Assembly: GCA_963744735.1 (NCBI GenBank)
Contig: CAVUVH010000001.1
Span: forward strand, 124,001 to 188,000
Direction: 5' to 3'
Origin: RPQJ01 sp963744735
Lineage (GTDB): Bacteria > Pseudomonadota > Gammaproteobacteria > Steroidobacterales > Steroidobacteraceae
Length of the DNA: 64,000 nucleotides
The position numbers were made by a program, and so were the translations under genes. Below are positions 9,282 to 18,342 of the stretch, in pieces. The notes beneath the pieces are model-generated. The model made no database searches. It saw nothing but the letters and a program-made list of their open reading frames with translations, and was not told the origin of the DNA. How positions within the stretch are numbered: position 1 is the stretch's first letter; each line of letters begins with the position of its first letter.

Positions 9282-9587
9282 TCGCTGTCGCGGCGGCCAA
9301 CCGCGCGGCGCCGGTCGCCACCGGTCAGCTCCCACTGGGCGCGAGCTCGAAGAACGCAGACCCGAGCGCCGCGACGGCCCGCGGCGGTCTTCGTGGTGCT
9401 GGTAGCGGCACTGGCAATTCTGCGCCATGGTGCAGCCGACGATCGGCAGGCGCGGTGCCTCGGCGGACAACAGGCGCACGCCCTGCAGGGCCTTCACCTG
9501 GGCGCAGCACTGTTCGCCGGGGACGATGCTGACGGCATGAAACCTGAGTCGCGCCGCGCCGGGTCGGTAGGAGCCTCTGGTCGCCAT
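9266..9587 (-). CDS. Small Cys-rich conserved hypothetical protein (one frame change)
   Basis: The N-terminal part reads AQVKALQGVRLLSAEAPRLP followed by C-x5-C-x-CRYQHHEDRR, a compact Cys/His-bearing segment. After a frame change near 9367 the C-terminus continues as ELTGGDRRRAVGRRDSDY and stops at 9266, giving about 106 residues. GGAAGGG precedes the ATG at 9587. The cluster of three Cys with nearby His suggests metal binding, and the Arg-Arg-Asp tail looks conserved. The family is one I recognise only as hypothetical; no function is assigned. It overlaps the EEP gene tail to tail by 16 bp. Confidence 0.55.
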
Positions 9588-9673
9588 GATCCCTTCCGTC
9601 GACCGCTGTAGTTATGAGGCTGAAGCTACGCCAGACGGAGCCCGCCGCCAAGAGGCGCGTACGGGTCGGCGGG

Positions 9674-10597
9674 TCACTCGACGGCGAGCGTCTCGCCGGT
9701 CGGGGGCGGAAATTCGCGGCAGCAGTCGACCAGCCAGGCCCGGAAGCGCACGACCTTGGGCAATGAATAGTTTGCCGGCGGTGCCACCAGGAACCAGGCA
9801 TTCCGCTGCTGCACGCTGGGCAGCATGGGGCGTGCCAGGCGCCCGGCGGCGATGTCCGCGGCCACCAGCGACCAGCGGGCGAGGGCCACGCCCTTGCCCT
9901 GTTCCACCGCCGCGAGCGTCGCGGCGGAGTCTTCCATCGGCGGCGAGGTGTCGGCGCGCGTGTTGTCGCCGCCGACCCGGCGCAGCCAGTCCTGCCACGG
10001 TTCGGCCCGGCTGTGGATCAGCGGGTAACGGGCGAAGTCCGCCACGGTGTCGATCGGGCCGAACTTGGCCAGCAAGGCCGGACTGCAGACCGGGAACACG
10101 TACTCGTCGAGCAGGCGTTCGGCCTTGAGCCCCGGCCACTGGCCCGGGCCGTAGAGGATGGCGGCATGGAAGTCGTCACGCTCGAAATCGAGCAGCGCGC
10201 GCGGCGGCCCGAAGCGGACTTCGATCTCCGGGTGGCGGCGCGTGAACTCGCCGAGCCGCGGCAGCAGCCAGCGCTGCAGGAACTCGTTGGGCACGCTCAG
10301 GTTGAGCATGCCGCCGACCCGCTCGCGGCGCAGCCGCTCGACCGCCCGGCGCAGTTCGTCGAGGCCGCGCCGCACGCCGGGGAGCAGCTCGGCCCCTTCC
10401 TGCGTCAGCGCCACGGCGCGGGTGTGACGCCGGAACAGGGGCACGCCGATGTCGGCCTCGAGCGCCTTGACCTGCGCGCTGACGGCGGCGGTGGTCACGC
10501 CCAGTTCCTTTGCCGCCGCCGTGAAGCTCAGGTGAGTCGCGACGGCTTCGAAGACGCGCAGGGCGTTCAGTGGCACACGGTCCGAGGGGGCTGCCAT
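9674..10597 (-). CDS. LysR family transcriptional regulator, GcvA-like
   Basis: A 307-residue LysR-type regulator. The winged helix-turn-helix occupies residues about 8-67 (LNALRVFEAVATHLSFTAAA, then VTTAAVSAQVKALE), and the rest is the two-lobed periplasmic-binding-protein-like effector domain. The sequence style (PLNALRVFEA, PLFRRHTRAV) is that of the GcvA/AmpR-like branch. It is divergent from the RidA gene across a 117 bp gap, the classical layout for a LysR protein that controls its neighbour and itself. Effector and targets are not visible in the sequence. Confidence 0.88.
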   Translation of the reverse strand: MAAPSDRVPLNALRVFEAVATHLSFTAAAKELGVTTAAVSAQVKALEADIGVPLFRRHTRAVALTQEGAELLPGVRRGLDELRRAVERLRRERVGGMLNLSVPNEFLQRWLLPRLGEFTRRHPEIEVRFGPPRALLDFERDDFHAAILYGPGQWPGLKAERLLDEYVFPVCSPALLAKFGPIDTVADFARYPLIHSRAEPWQDWLRRVGGDNTRADTSPPMEDSAATLAAVEQGKGVALARWSLVAADIAAGRLARPMLPSVQQRNAWFLVAPPANYSLPKVVRFRAWLVDCCREFPPPTGETLAVE

Positions 10598-10656
10598 CCG
10601 GGGCCTTCAAGTAAAATGACGGTTAACAATACGGACGAAAGACCCTGCAATCAAGG

Positions 10657-10668
10657 ATGATCGATCAT
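10657..10668. promoter_or_regulatory. Palindrome in the LysR/RidA divergent gap
   Basis: ATGATCGATCAT is a perfect 12 bp palindrome in the 117 bp gap between the LysR gene and the RidA gene. The gap also holds a T-N11-A arrangement starting TTCAAG near the LysR start. Either could be the regulator's operator; this is inference from position and symmetry. Confidence 0.3.
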
Positions 10669-10714
10669 GTCTGTCGAGGGAAACTGAAGAAACCTGCAAC
10701 GACGAGGGGCCCGC

Positions 10715-11119
10715 ATGAGCACGCAACGAATCAATTTCGCGACCGGCACGCCGTGGGAGCCGGTGGTCGGCTATTCCAGGGCGGTGCGCGTGGGTCCGTG
10801 GGTCTTTGTCTCCGGCACGACCGCGACCGGCCCGGACGGCGCGCTGGTCGGCATCGGTGACCCGGGCGCACAGATGCGCCAGGCGCTGGCCAACCTGCGG
10901 TCGGCGCTCGAGCGCGCGGGGGCGAGCCTGGAGGACGTGGTGCGCACGCGCATGTACGTGCGCCACATCGAGCAGTGGGAGGCGATCGGGCGCGAGCACG
11001 GGGCGGTGTTCGCCTCGATCCGGCCCGCGTCGACGATGGTGGAGGTCAGCGGCCTGGTCGACCCCGCCATGCTGGTGGAAATCGAGGCCGATGCCTGCGT
11101 GACCCGCGCGGCCGACTGA
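10715..11119 (+). CDS. RidA/YjgF family enamine/imine deaminase-like protein
   Basis: A 134-residue RidA family protein. Family members hydrolyse reactive enamine or imine intermediates released by PLP enzymes, or act in amine catabolism. The family core is clear: VFVSGTTATGPDG, QALANLRSALERAGASLEDV, RMYVRHIEQW and the C-terminal RPASTMVEVSGL with LVEIEADA. The Arg of RPAST is in the region of the substrate-binding Arg. It starts at ATG 10715 behind GACGAGGGG. Its partner is the divergent LysR regulator. Housekeeping RidA versus a specialised paralog cannot be decided. Confidence 0.9.
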   Translation: MSTQRINFATGTPWEPVVGYSRAVRVGPWVFVSGTTATGPDGALVGIGDPGAQMRQALANLRSALERAGASLEDVVRTRMYVRHIEQWEAIGREHGAVFASIRPASTMVEVSGLVDPAMLVEIEADACVTRAAD

Positions 11120-11170
11120 ATCTGCGGCCGGTCGCGGGCCGAACTCACTGGCATCACCCGGAGCAATTCC

Positions 11171-11704
11171 ATGCGTAAGGTCCTGACCGGCGCCTGCCTG
11201 CCGCTGATCGCAGCGATGGCCGGCTGCAGCAGCGCGCCCACCATCCCGGTCGCGACCGAGGTCGACCTCGAGCGCTTCATGGGCGACTGGTACGTGATCG
11301 CCAACATCCCGACCCGGCTCGAGGTCGGCGCGCACAACGCGATCGAGTCGTACCGGATCGACAGCGACGGCAGCATCGCCACCACCTTCACCTTCCGCGA
11401 CGGCGCGTTCGACGGGCCGGAAAAGGTCATGCGTCCGCGCGGCTTCGTGCGCGAGGGCACCGGCAATGCGGTCTGGGGCATGCAGTTCTTCTGGCCGATC
11501 AAGGCCGAATACCTGATTGCGTATGTGAATGCCGACTACACCCAGACCATCATCGCGCGCAGCGCGCTCGATTACGTCTGGATCATGGCGCGCACGCCCA
11601 CGCTGTCGCCGGACGACTATGCCCGGCTGGAACAGCGGGTGCGTGATCTCGGTTACGATATGTCCCGCTTGCAGAAGGTGCCGCAGGAGGGGAAGAAACC
11701 ATGA
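11171..11704 (+). CDS. blc: Outer-membrane lipocalin (Blc-like lipoprotein)
   Basis: A 177-residue lipoprotein with signal peptide and AMAGCSS lipobox (Cys about residue 19). The lipocalin signature is present: DLERFMGDWYVIANIP (G-x-W motif), then strands including YLIAYVNADYTQTII and a C-terminal YVWIMARTPTL with R. Bacterial lipocalins of this type store or carry lipids and lysophospholipids at the outer membrane, especially under envelope stress. The stop codon overlaps the start of the rhodanese gene by 4 bp, so the two are translationally coupled. Confidence 0.88.
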   Translation: MRKVLTGACLPLIAAMAGCSSAPTIPVATEVDLERFMGDWYVIANIPTRLEVGAHNAIESYRIDSDGSIATTFTFRDGAFDGPEKVMRPRGFVREGTGNAVWGMQFFWPIKAEYLIAYVNADYTQTIIARSALDYVWIMARTPTLSPDDYARLEQRVRDLGYDMSRLQKVPQEGKKP

Positions 11705-12132
11705 AGCATCGTCATCGCTTGCTGATGATCGCGCTCGCAGCCCTGGCCGGACCGGTGGCCATGGCCGCCGATCCCGCGCCATCGACACCATCGTCTGCCA
11801 AGGCTCCGGCCGCGGTCGTCCAGCCCATGAGCCAGGACGCGTTGCTGCAGCACCAGGCGCAGCACCCGGATCATCTCTTCCTGCTCGACGTGCGCACGCC
11901 AGAGGAATACGCCGAAGGCCACATCGCCGGCGCCGTCAACGTGCCGTACGACCAGCTGGCCACGCGCCTGGCCGAGGTGCCGAAGGACAAGGACGTCGTG
12001 CTGTACTGCCGTTCCGGTCGCCGGGCCGGCATCGCCGCGGACGTGCTCGCGGCCAATGGCTACACGCGCCTGTCGCACCTCGAAGGCGACATGATCGCGT
12101 GGACCGAGAAGGGCCGGCCGGTCGTGAAGTGA
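11701..12132 (+). CDS. Exported rhodanese-like sulfurtransferase domain protein
   Basis: A 143-residue protein with a cleavable signal peptide (MKHRHRLLMIALAALAGPVAMA) followed by a single rhodanese domain. The active-site loop is CRSGRR with the catalytic Cys about residue 102; FLLDVRTPEEYAEGHIAGAVNVP is the CH2A-like motif, quoted here by its core DVRTPEEY. Periplasmic single-domain rhodaneses move sulfane sulfur or act in redox homeostasis. It overlaps the lipocalin gene by ATGA at 11701-11704, which suggests one transcript. Confidence 0.88.
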   Translation: MKHRHRLLMIALAALAGPVAMAADPAPSTPSSAKAPAAVVQPMSQDALLQHQAQHPDHLFLLDVRTPEEYAEGHIAGAVNVPYDQLATRLAEVPKDKDVVLYCRSGRRAGIAADVLAANGYTRLSHLEGDMIAWTEKGRPVVK

Positions 12133-12221
12133 TCGGCGTCGCGGACTGAAGATCCGCGCGACGGAACATTCGATTGACGCGATCTTGCTATAGTCCGGCG
12201 GCTCACGCCGGATACCCTCTC

Positions 12222-13498
12222 ATGCGCACCGCACTGGCCGCGACCTGGACTTTGCTGCTCGGCATGGCGCTGCTGATGCTGGGCGCCGGCCTGCAGGGCA
12301 CGCTGGTCGGCCTGCGCGCCAGCCTCGAGGGATTTCCGACGCTGCTCGCCGGCATCATGCTGGCGGCCTATTACCTCGGGCTACATGGTCGGGTCGGTGA
12401 TGACGCCGCCGCCTGGTCAACTCGGTGGGGCACGTCCGTGTCTTTGCCGCGCTGACCTCGCTCGCATCGGCGTTGATCCTGCTGCAGGGTGTTTTCGTTG
12501 CGCCGCTGCCCTGGACGCTGGTCCGCATCCTCATGGGCTTCTGCTTCGCGGGCATCTACGTGGTGGCCGAGAGCTGGCTCAACGGCCGTGTGGACAACGA
12601 GCATCGCGGCCTGCTGTTGTCGATCTACATGCTGGTCTGTTACGCGGGCCTCGGTCTCGGGCAGTTGCTGCTCAACGTGGCGGATCCGCGCAGCACCGTC
12701 CTGTTCATCCTGGTGTCGATCCTGATTTCGGTCGCGATGGTGCCGATGGCGCTGACGTCCAGTTCGGCGCCCGAGATCACCGTGCCGGTGCGGGTCAGTC
12801 CGCGCAAACTGTTTCGTCGCTCGCCCCTCGGCGTGGTCGGCGTGACGGTCGCCGGTGCCGTCTCGGGATGTCTGTTCACGCTGGGCGCGATCTACGCCGA
12901 CGGCGAGGGCTTCACGACTTTCGAGGTCTCGGTGTTCATGGCCGTTGCCATCCTGGCGGGCTGCGTGACCCAGCTGCCGATCGGCCGCATCTCCGACCGC
13001 ATGGACCGCCGTTCGGTGGTCATCGCCGTCTGCCTGCTGTCAGCCGTCGGCGCTGTCGGCGCATGGTGGCTCGCGGATATCTCGCGCTTCGCGTTCTTCG
13101 CGATGATTGCGGTTTACGGCGGCATGAGCCTGACGCTGTATTCGCTGAGTTCGGCGCACGTCAACGATCACGTGCCGGCGGAAGAGAAGCTCGGCGCCAG
13201 CAGCACGTTGATTCTCGTCAACGGCGCCGGTGCGTTCATTGCGCCGATCATCGTTGCCGCCGTCATGGAGTGGTTCGGCAACGACACGTTCCTGCCGCTG
13301 ATGGCGGTCATGCATGGGTTGCTGGCCGTCTACGCGCTGTTCCGCATGGGCCGGCGCGCCGCCGTTCCGGGCGAGCAGAAGTCGCCCTTCGTCGGGTCAC
13401 CGCCGGGCACGAGTTCCAGCGGCGAGTTGCTGGGGCATGCGTCCGATCGGGACGAGGCGGCCCCGGGCAGTCCAGTCGTAGGCTCCTCCAGCCGCTAG
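12222..13498 (+). CDS. MFS transporter, YcaD-like (two close frame changes)
   Basis: About 425 residues and 12 predicted membrane helices. The N-terminal helix pair (TWTLLLGMALLMLGAGLQG, PTLLAGIMLAAYYLG) is in one frame. After indels near 12375 and 12413 the rest continues in another frame from VFAALTSLASALILLQGVF to the stop at 13498. It has ESWLN in helix 4-5, GRISDRMDRR in the central loop and EEKLGASSTLIL in the C-half, as in the YcaD branch of the MFS. The substrate is unknown. Just upstream, TATAGT at 12189 could be a -10 box, but no good -35 is present. Confidence 0.75.
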
Positions 13499-13561
13499 CT
13501 TGACCGTCTCCGTGCTCGGAACGCGTTAACATCAGGCTCCCGCGGCAGCGACCGGACAACA

Positions 13562-14944
13562 ATGACAATCAAGCTCGTCCTCGCGGACAGTTCGCGCGTG
13601 CGTTACGCGACCGGGTCGATGATGTATTTCGCCCAGGGCATCCCCTACGGCCTGATGAACATCGCGATCCCGGCCTGGTTGGCCAGCCTGGGCATCGGTG
13701 CCGGGCAGATCGCGTCCTATCTTGCCGTGCTCGCGCTGCCGTGGGCCTTCAAGCTGCTCTCCGGCCCGCTGATGGATCGCTACGAGTTCCTGCCGATGGG
13801 GCGGCGCCGGCCGTGGGTGCTGGGCGCGCAGCTGGGACTGACGCTGTCGTTCTTCAGCCTGATGCTGGTCGAGCAACCGGCCGAGCAGATCGGCTTGTTG
13901 ATGCTGCTGGGTGTGCTGATCAATGTCTTTGCGTCCACCCAGGATGTCGCCGTCGACGGCATGGCGATCGACCTGACGCCGGTCGAGGAGCAGGGCCGAC
14001 TGAACGCCTTCATGACCTTCGGCAAGGCGGTCGGCTGGGGCCTTACGTCCGCGGTGTCGGGCGTGCTGCTGGTGACCTACGGCCTCGGGGTCACGGCCAT
14101 GGTGGCGGCGAGCGTGGCCGGCCTGATCTGGGTGGCGTTCGCGTTCGTGCTCGAGCGCGAAGGCGAGCGCAGCTTGCCCTGGGGTCGTGGCGTGGCAGTG
14201 ATGGAGCCACGTGCCCGCAAGTCGTTCTCGGGTTTGTTCAAGGGCCTGAACCAGGTCCTGTGGACACGCGTCAGCCTGATCCTGATGGTGGTGATGTTCT
14301 GCGACGGCCTGGTCAGCGGCTACGGCCACGCAGTGATGCCGATTGCCGCGATCAAGCTGTTTGGCTTCACCACGCCGCAGTGGTCACAGCTGGTGGCCAT
14401 GATGGGCCTGTCCGGCGCGGTCGTCGCGCTGGCGTTCGGCCCGATGATCGACCGCTTCGGTGCCAAGCGCATGCTGTTCGCGACCGTCGCACTGGTCGCG
14501 GTGCACGCCTTCCTGCTGGCCCAGACGCAGTACCTGTGGAAGGACACGCTGTACGTGAAGGCGATGCTGTCGGCCTGGATCATGCTGGGACCGGTGACCA
14601 TGGTCTGCATGATCGCGCTGGCGATGACGATCTGTGCCAGCGTCAACTCGGCCACCCAGTTTGCGATCTACATGTCGATCGCCAACCTCGGGTCCTCGAT
14701 CGGCTCCAAGGTGTACGGCATGGTGTCCGAGCAGGCCTCGTTTACCGAGGCCTACCTGCTGCTCGGTGCGCTGGCCGTGGCCCTGCTGGCGGCGCTGACG
14801 TTTCACCGGCACCGGCATCCGCACGAGCGCGACCGGGCTGACGGCCAGGACGGCGGCCGGAAAGATGGCATGACCCGCAAGACGACCCCGCGCTACACGA
14901 TCGGGCTGGGGGCGAGCGGGGCGGGCATGTACTGGTCCGGCGCG
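13562..14944 (+). CDS. MFS transporter, PAT/AmpG-like; stop codon not visible
   Basis: A 12-helix carrier beginning MTIKLVLADSSRVRYATGSM. Helix 1-2 has YFAQGIPYGLMNIAIPAWLA, and loop 2-3 carries PLMDRYEFLPMGRRRPWV. DVAVDGMAIDLTPVEEQGR lies near helix 5, typical of the AmpG/acetyl-CoA transporter (PAT) branch that moves muropeptides or similar solutes. The membrane part ends near 14810 with a His/Arg-rich tail. No stop occurs before the zinc-ribbon protein at 14945, because the frame runs on. Either a stop was lost through an indel near 14830-14930 or the two are fused. Confidence 0.7.
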
Positions 14945-15320
14945 ATGCGATGTCCCAAGTGTCGCGCCGACATGGAACTGCTGACGATCGAGGGCGTCGA
15001 GATCGATCGATGCACGGCGTGCCACGGGCTCTGGTTCGATCCCGGCGAGACCGAGAAGCTGCGTAACAAACAGATCGCCGCCGCGATCGATACCGGGGAC
15101 GCGGTGACTGGCCGCGCGCTGAATGCCAGCGACCGCTATCGCTGTCCGCGCTGCGGCGGCAGGATGCTGCGCATGACGGACGCGCAGACAGAAGCACATC
15201 TGGTACGAGGAATGCGCCGCCTGCCATGGCTCGTACTTCGATGCCGGCGAATTCACGGATCTCGCGACGCTGTCGGTGTCGGACCTGTTCAAGCGGTTTG
15301 CCACCCCGAAGCGTGGCTGA
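14945..15320 (+). CDS. zf-TFIIB zinc-ribbon protein (one frame change)
   Basis: About 125 residues with two TFIIB-type zinc ribbons. The first runs MRCPKCRADMEL...CTACHGLWFDPGE, and the second starts YRCPRCGGRML. It then changes frame near 15187 and finishes as CAACHGSYFDAGEF and LFKRFATPKRG before TGA at 15318. Each ribbon has paired CxxC motifs. Small proteins of this type are widespread and of unknown function. The open frame continues upstream into the MFS gene, and the 3' end overlaps the end of the convergent PLP enzyme gene by about 30 bp. Confidence 0.7.
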
Positions 15321-16487
15321 CTACCGGGCCTGATAATCCGCGTGTCGCAGGTTCGAACCCGCTTCGACCCAGCGCCTGGTCCAGGTCCGCGATCAGGTCG
15401 TCGACGTGCTCGAGCCCGATCGACACGCGCAGCAGTCCCGCGGGGGTCTGGCTCTGCGGCCCTTCCACCGACTGGCCGATGCTCGATCAGGCTCTCGACG
15501 CCGCCCAGGCTGGTGGCGCGGGTGAACAGGCGCGTGGCGGCCGCCACGGCCATGGCGCGCTCGCGGCCGCCGGGCACCTCGAGCGACAGCACGCCGCCAA
15601 AGCCGCCGCACATCTGCCGCGCGGCGATGTCGTGGCCCGGGTGATCCGGCAGCCCGGCGTAATGCACGCGCTCGACGCGCGGGTCGGCGCGCAGGAACTC
15701 GCGCCACCTGCAGCGCGCTCGCCGACTGCGCGCGCACGCGCAGCGGCAGCGTCGCCAGGCTGCGCAGCACCAGCCAGCAGTCGAACGGCGAGGGCACGCC
15801 GCCCGCGGTGCCCTGGTAATCGCGCAGCGCCGCGAGTTCGGGGCCGTCCTCACGCGCCACCAGGATGCCGCCGAGCACGTCGCTGTGGCCGCCCAGGTAC
15901 TTGGTGGTGCTGTGCATCACCAGGTCGGCGCCGAGCGCCAGCGGCTGCTGCAGCACCGGGCTGGCGAAGGTGTTGTCGACACCGACCCGCGTGCCCCGCG
16001 CGCGCGCCAGCTCGACCAGCGCCGCGATGTCGGCCACGCGCAGCAGCGGGTTCGTCGGCGTCTCGAACCAGAGCAGGCTGGTGCTGACGGACAGCGCCTG
16101 CGCCACCTGGTCGAGCCGCGTGATGTCGACGAACTCCACGTCCACGCCCCAGCGCGGCACGATTTCGCGCAGCTGCTTCGCCGTGCCGTGGTAGCAGTCG
16201 GCACTGCAGACGATGCGCCCGCCGGGCGCGGCCAGCGAGAACGCGGCCAGCGTCGCCTGCGAGCCGGAGGCAAACGCCACCGCATCCTTGCCATGCTCCA
16301 GCGCCGCGACGGCGCGCTCGAGCGTGGTGCGATTCGGGTTGCCGCTGCGGGCATAGGAATAGCCGAGCGGGTAGCTGCCGTCCGCGCTGCGCTCGAACGT
16401 GGTCGACAGGTGCAGCGGTTCGCGCACCGCGCCGGTGGTCGGGTCGATGGCGCGTCCGGCGTGGATCGCGAGCGTTTCCAGTTTCAT
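15289..16487 (-). CDS. metB: Cystathionine gamma-synthase/lyase family PLP enzyme (two frame changes)
   Basis: About 390 residues, fold type I PLP enzyme of the trans-sulfuration family. Seen: KLETLAIHAG start, YSYARSGNPNRTTLE, the substrate loop ETPTNPLLRVADI, VGVDNTFASP and the PLP-lysine motif HSTTKYLGGHSD. After an indel near 15715 the frame continues with REFLRADPRVERVHYAGLP and SLGGVESLIEHR; a second change near 15487 leads to RVSIGLEHVDDLIADLDQAL and then a non-homologous tail to 15289. The SLGGVESL segment is where synthases and lyases differ only slightly, so metB versus a gamma-lyase is undecided. The ATG overlaps the stop of the upstream kinase gene by 4 bp. Confidence 0.75.
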
Positions 16488-18321
16488 GGCGCGGGGGGTG
16501 CCTCGTATTCCTGCAGGCCGACGACCAGCATGCCCGGTCCGCCGTGGGCGCCGAGCGCGCTGCCGAGCGGCACCAGCTGCGCATAGGCCACGTTCGGCAA
16601 CTTGAGTTCGTCCAGCAGCCACTCGCCGTCGGCCGCGCAATGGGCATGGCCGACCAGCAGGCGGTAGGTGACGTCGTCGCGCATGCGGCGCCGGACCCAG
16701 CGCGCGAACTGCCCGCGCAGGTCGTGGCGGCCGAACAGCGCGCCGCCGGTGGTCACGCGGCCGCGCGCATCGTTGTGCAGGATCGGCGTCACGCGCAGCA
16801 GGTCCGCGACGTTCTTGACCCAGCGCGGGACACGGCCGCCGCGCACGGCGTATTCGAGCGAGCCGACCAGGCCGATAGGTATGCGTGCGTCGGCAGCATC
16901 GCGCGGGTCAGTTCGCACGACGCGTTCGGCGTCATGGCCGGCCATCGCGCACTCGGCGGCATACATCGCCACCAGGCCCTGGCCGGTCGAGGCATTGCCG
17001 CTGTCGATGACGCTGATCTTGCCGTGCGTGGCCGTGCGCGCGGCGGCCGTCTGCGCGGCGGCGCAGGTGCCGCTGACGCGGCTGGTCAGGTTCACCGACA
17101 CCACGCCGCTGTGGTGCGAACCGAGGAACTCGAACTGGCGGCGGAAATCGCCGGGCGGTGGCTGCGAGGTCTTCGGCGGGCCTTCGCCCGCGGCGATCTT
17201 GCCGTAGAACTCTTCCGCCGTGATGCCGACCTTGTCGAGGTAGCTGTGCTCGCCGAAGTGCACGCGCACCGGGATCATGTGGATGTCGAGCCGGTCGAGT
17301 TCCTCGTCGGGAATGTCCGCGGCGCTGTCGGTGACGATCGCGACGCGCCGGTCCGGTCATGTGCGCGGCGTGCTGCTGCCGCTGCATGTCGTCGGCCTTT
17401 TCGCCCGAGACCGTGCCGAAGCGCGCGGCCGTGCGGAACACGGCCGCCGGGTCGTTGACGTGGATGTGCACCCGCACCTTCTGCTGCAGTCCCGCGACGA
17501 CCAGGCTGCCGCCGAGCACCGACAGTTCCTCGCGCAGGTGCCGCCGGTCGACCTTGTCGCCGATGACCACGCACTCCGTGCAGTAACGGTAGGCCAGGTC
17601 TTCGTCGCCGCTGCCGGCCGTCGTCTCGCGCCGAGGCACTGGCGATCACCAGCGCCTCGACGCCGGCCGGCTCGCGGTCCGAGCCGCTCTCGAGGTAATC
17701 GGTGACGCCCTCGATGAACTCGACGAAGCCCTGCGCGCCCGCATCGACCACGTTGGCCTTGCGCAGCGCCTCGAGCTGGAACTTGCGTCTGCTCGAGCGC
17801 GGTCTTGGCCGCGGCCACGCCCTGGCGCAGGATCGAGCGGAAGTCCTGGCCGCCCTCCTTGCGCGCGCGCTGCACCGCGTGGGCGAAGGCGGTCAGCACC
17901 GTCAGGATCGTGCCCTCGCGCGGCTCGCTCAGGCTGTCGCGCGCGTAGTCGGCGCCGCCGCGCGACGCCGGTCGGCGAAGTCCTCCGGCGCGAGCTGCGT
18001 CAGGTGGCCCAGCTTGTCGCACAGTCCGAGGAAGAACTGCGCCAGGATCGCGCCGGAGTTGCCGCGCGCGCCGTCGAGCGCCGCGTCCGCCACGCGCGTC
18101 AGCGTCTTGCCCGCATGCCGGTCGGGCCACTTGCGCAGCGAGCCGAGCACGGCGCTGACAGTCAGCGCCAGGTTGGTGCCGGTGTCGCCGTCGGGCACCG
18201 GGAACACGTTGATCTTGTTGAGATATTCCTGGCGCGACAGCAGGCGCAGGATCCCCGCCTGCAGCGCGAAATTGAGCCGCAACCCGTCCAGGCTGTCGGC
18301 AGCCACCGTTACCGCGTTCAC
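16484..18321 (-). CDS. Fused fatty acid kinase: FakA-like DAK2 domain plus DegV/FakB domain (at least four frame changes)
   Basis: About 610 residues once frames are joined. The N-terminus (start GTG 18321) is a DhaL/DAK2 domain with NKINVFPVPDGDTGTNLAL (Mg/ATP Asp residues) and ARGNSGAILAQF. The middle matches the FakA central region: AYRYCTECVVIGDKV, GGSLVVAGLQQKVRVHIHVN and ADDMQRQQ. The C-terminal 270 residues are a DegV domain: IPVRVHFGEHSYLD, VVSVNLTSRVSGTCAAAQTA, ISVIDSGNASTGQG and WVKNVADLLRVTPIL. Frames change near 17945, 17790, 17645 and 17355. In Gram-positives FakA phosphorylates fatty acids bound to separate FakB proteins; here both would be one chain. It is coupled to the downstream PLP enzyme gene. 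Confidence 0.75.
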
Positions 18322-18342
18322 TCGCGACCGACTCCCCTCAGT

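Noticed and set aside
10657..10860. 68-codon frame starting at the palindrome upstream of RidA
   Set aside because: It overlaps RidA in another frame and has no ribosome-binding site or family match.
13500..13530. TTGACC ... TTAACA promoter before the second MFS gene
   Set aside because: Spacing between the hexamers is about 20 bp, so the match is too weak to list.
15330..15369. tRNA-like 3' half (CTGATAA loop, GTGTC variable loop, GGTTCGAACC) at the end of the zinc-ribbon gene
   Set aside because: The anticodon and T stems do not pair properly and no acceptor or D arm is found upstream. GGTTCGAACC is simply palindromic, and the region is also inside or next to the PLP enzyme reading frame.
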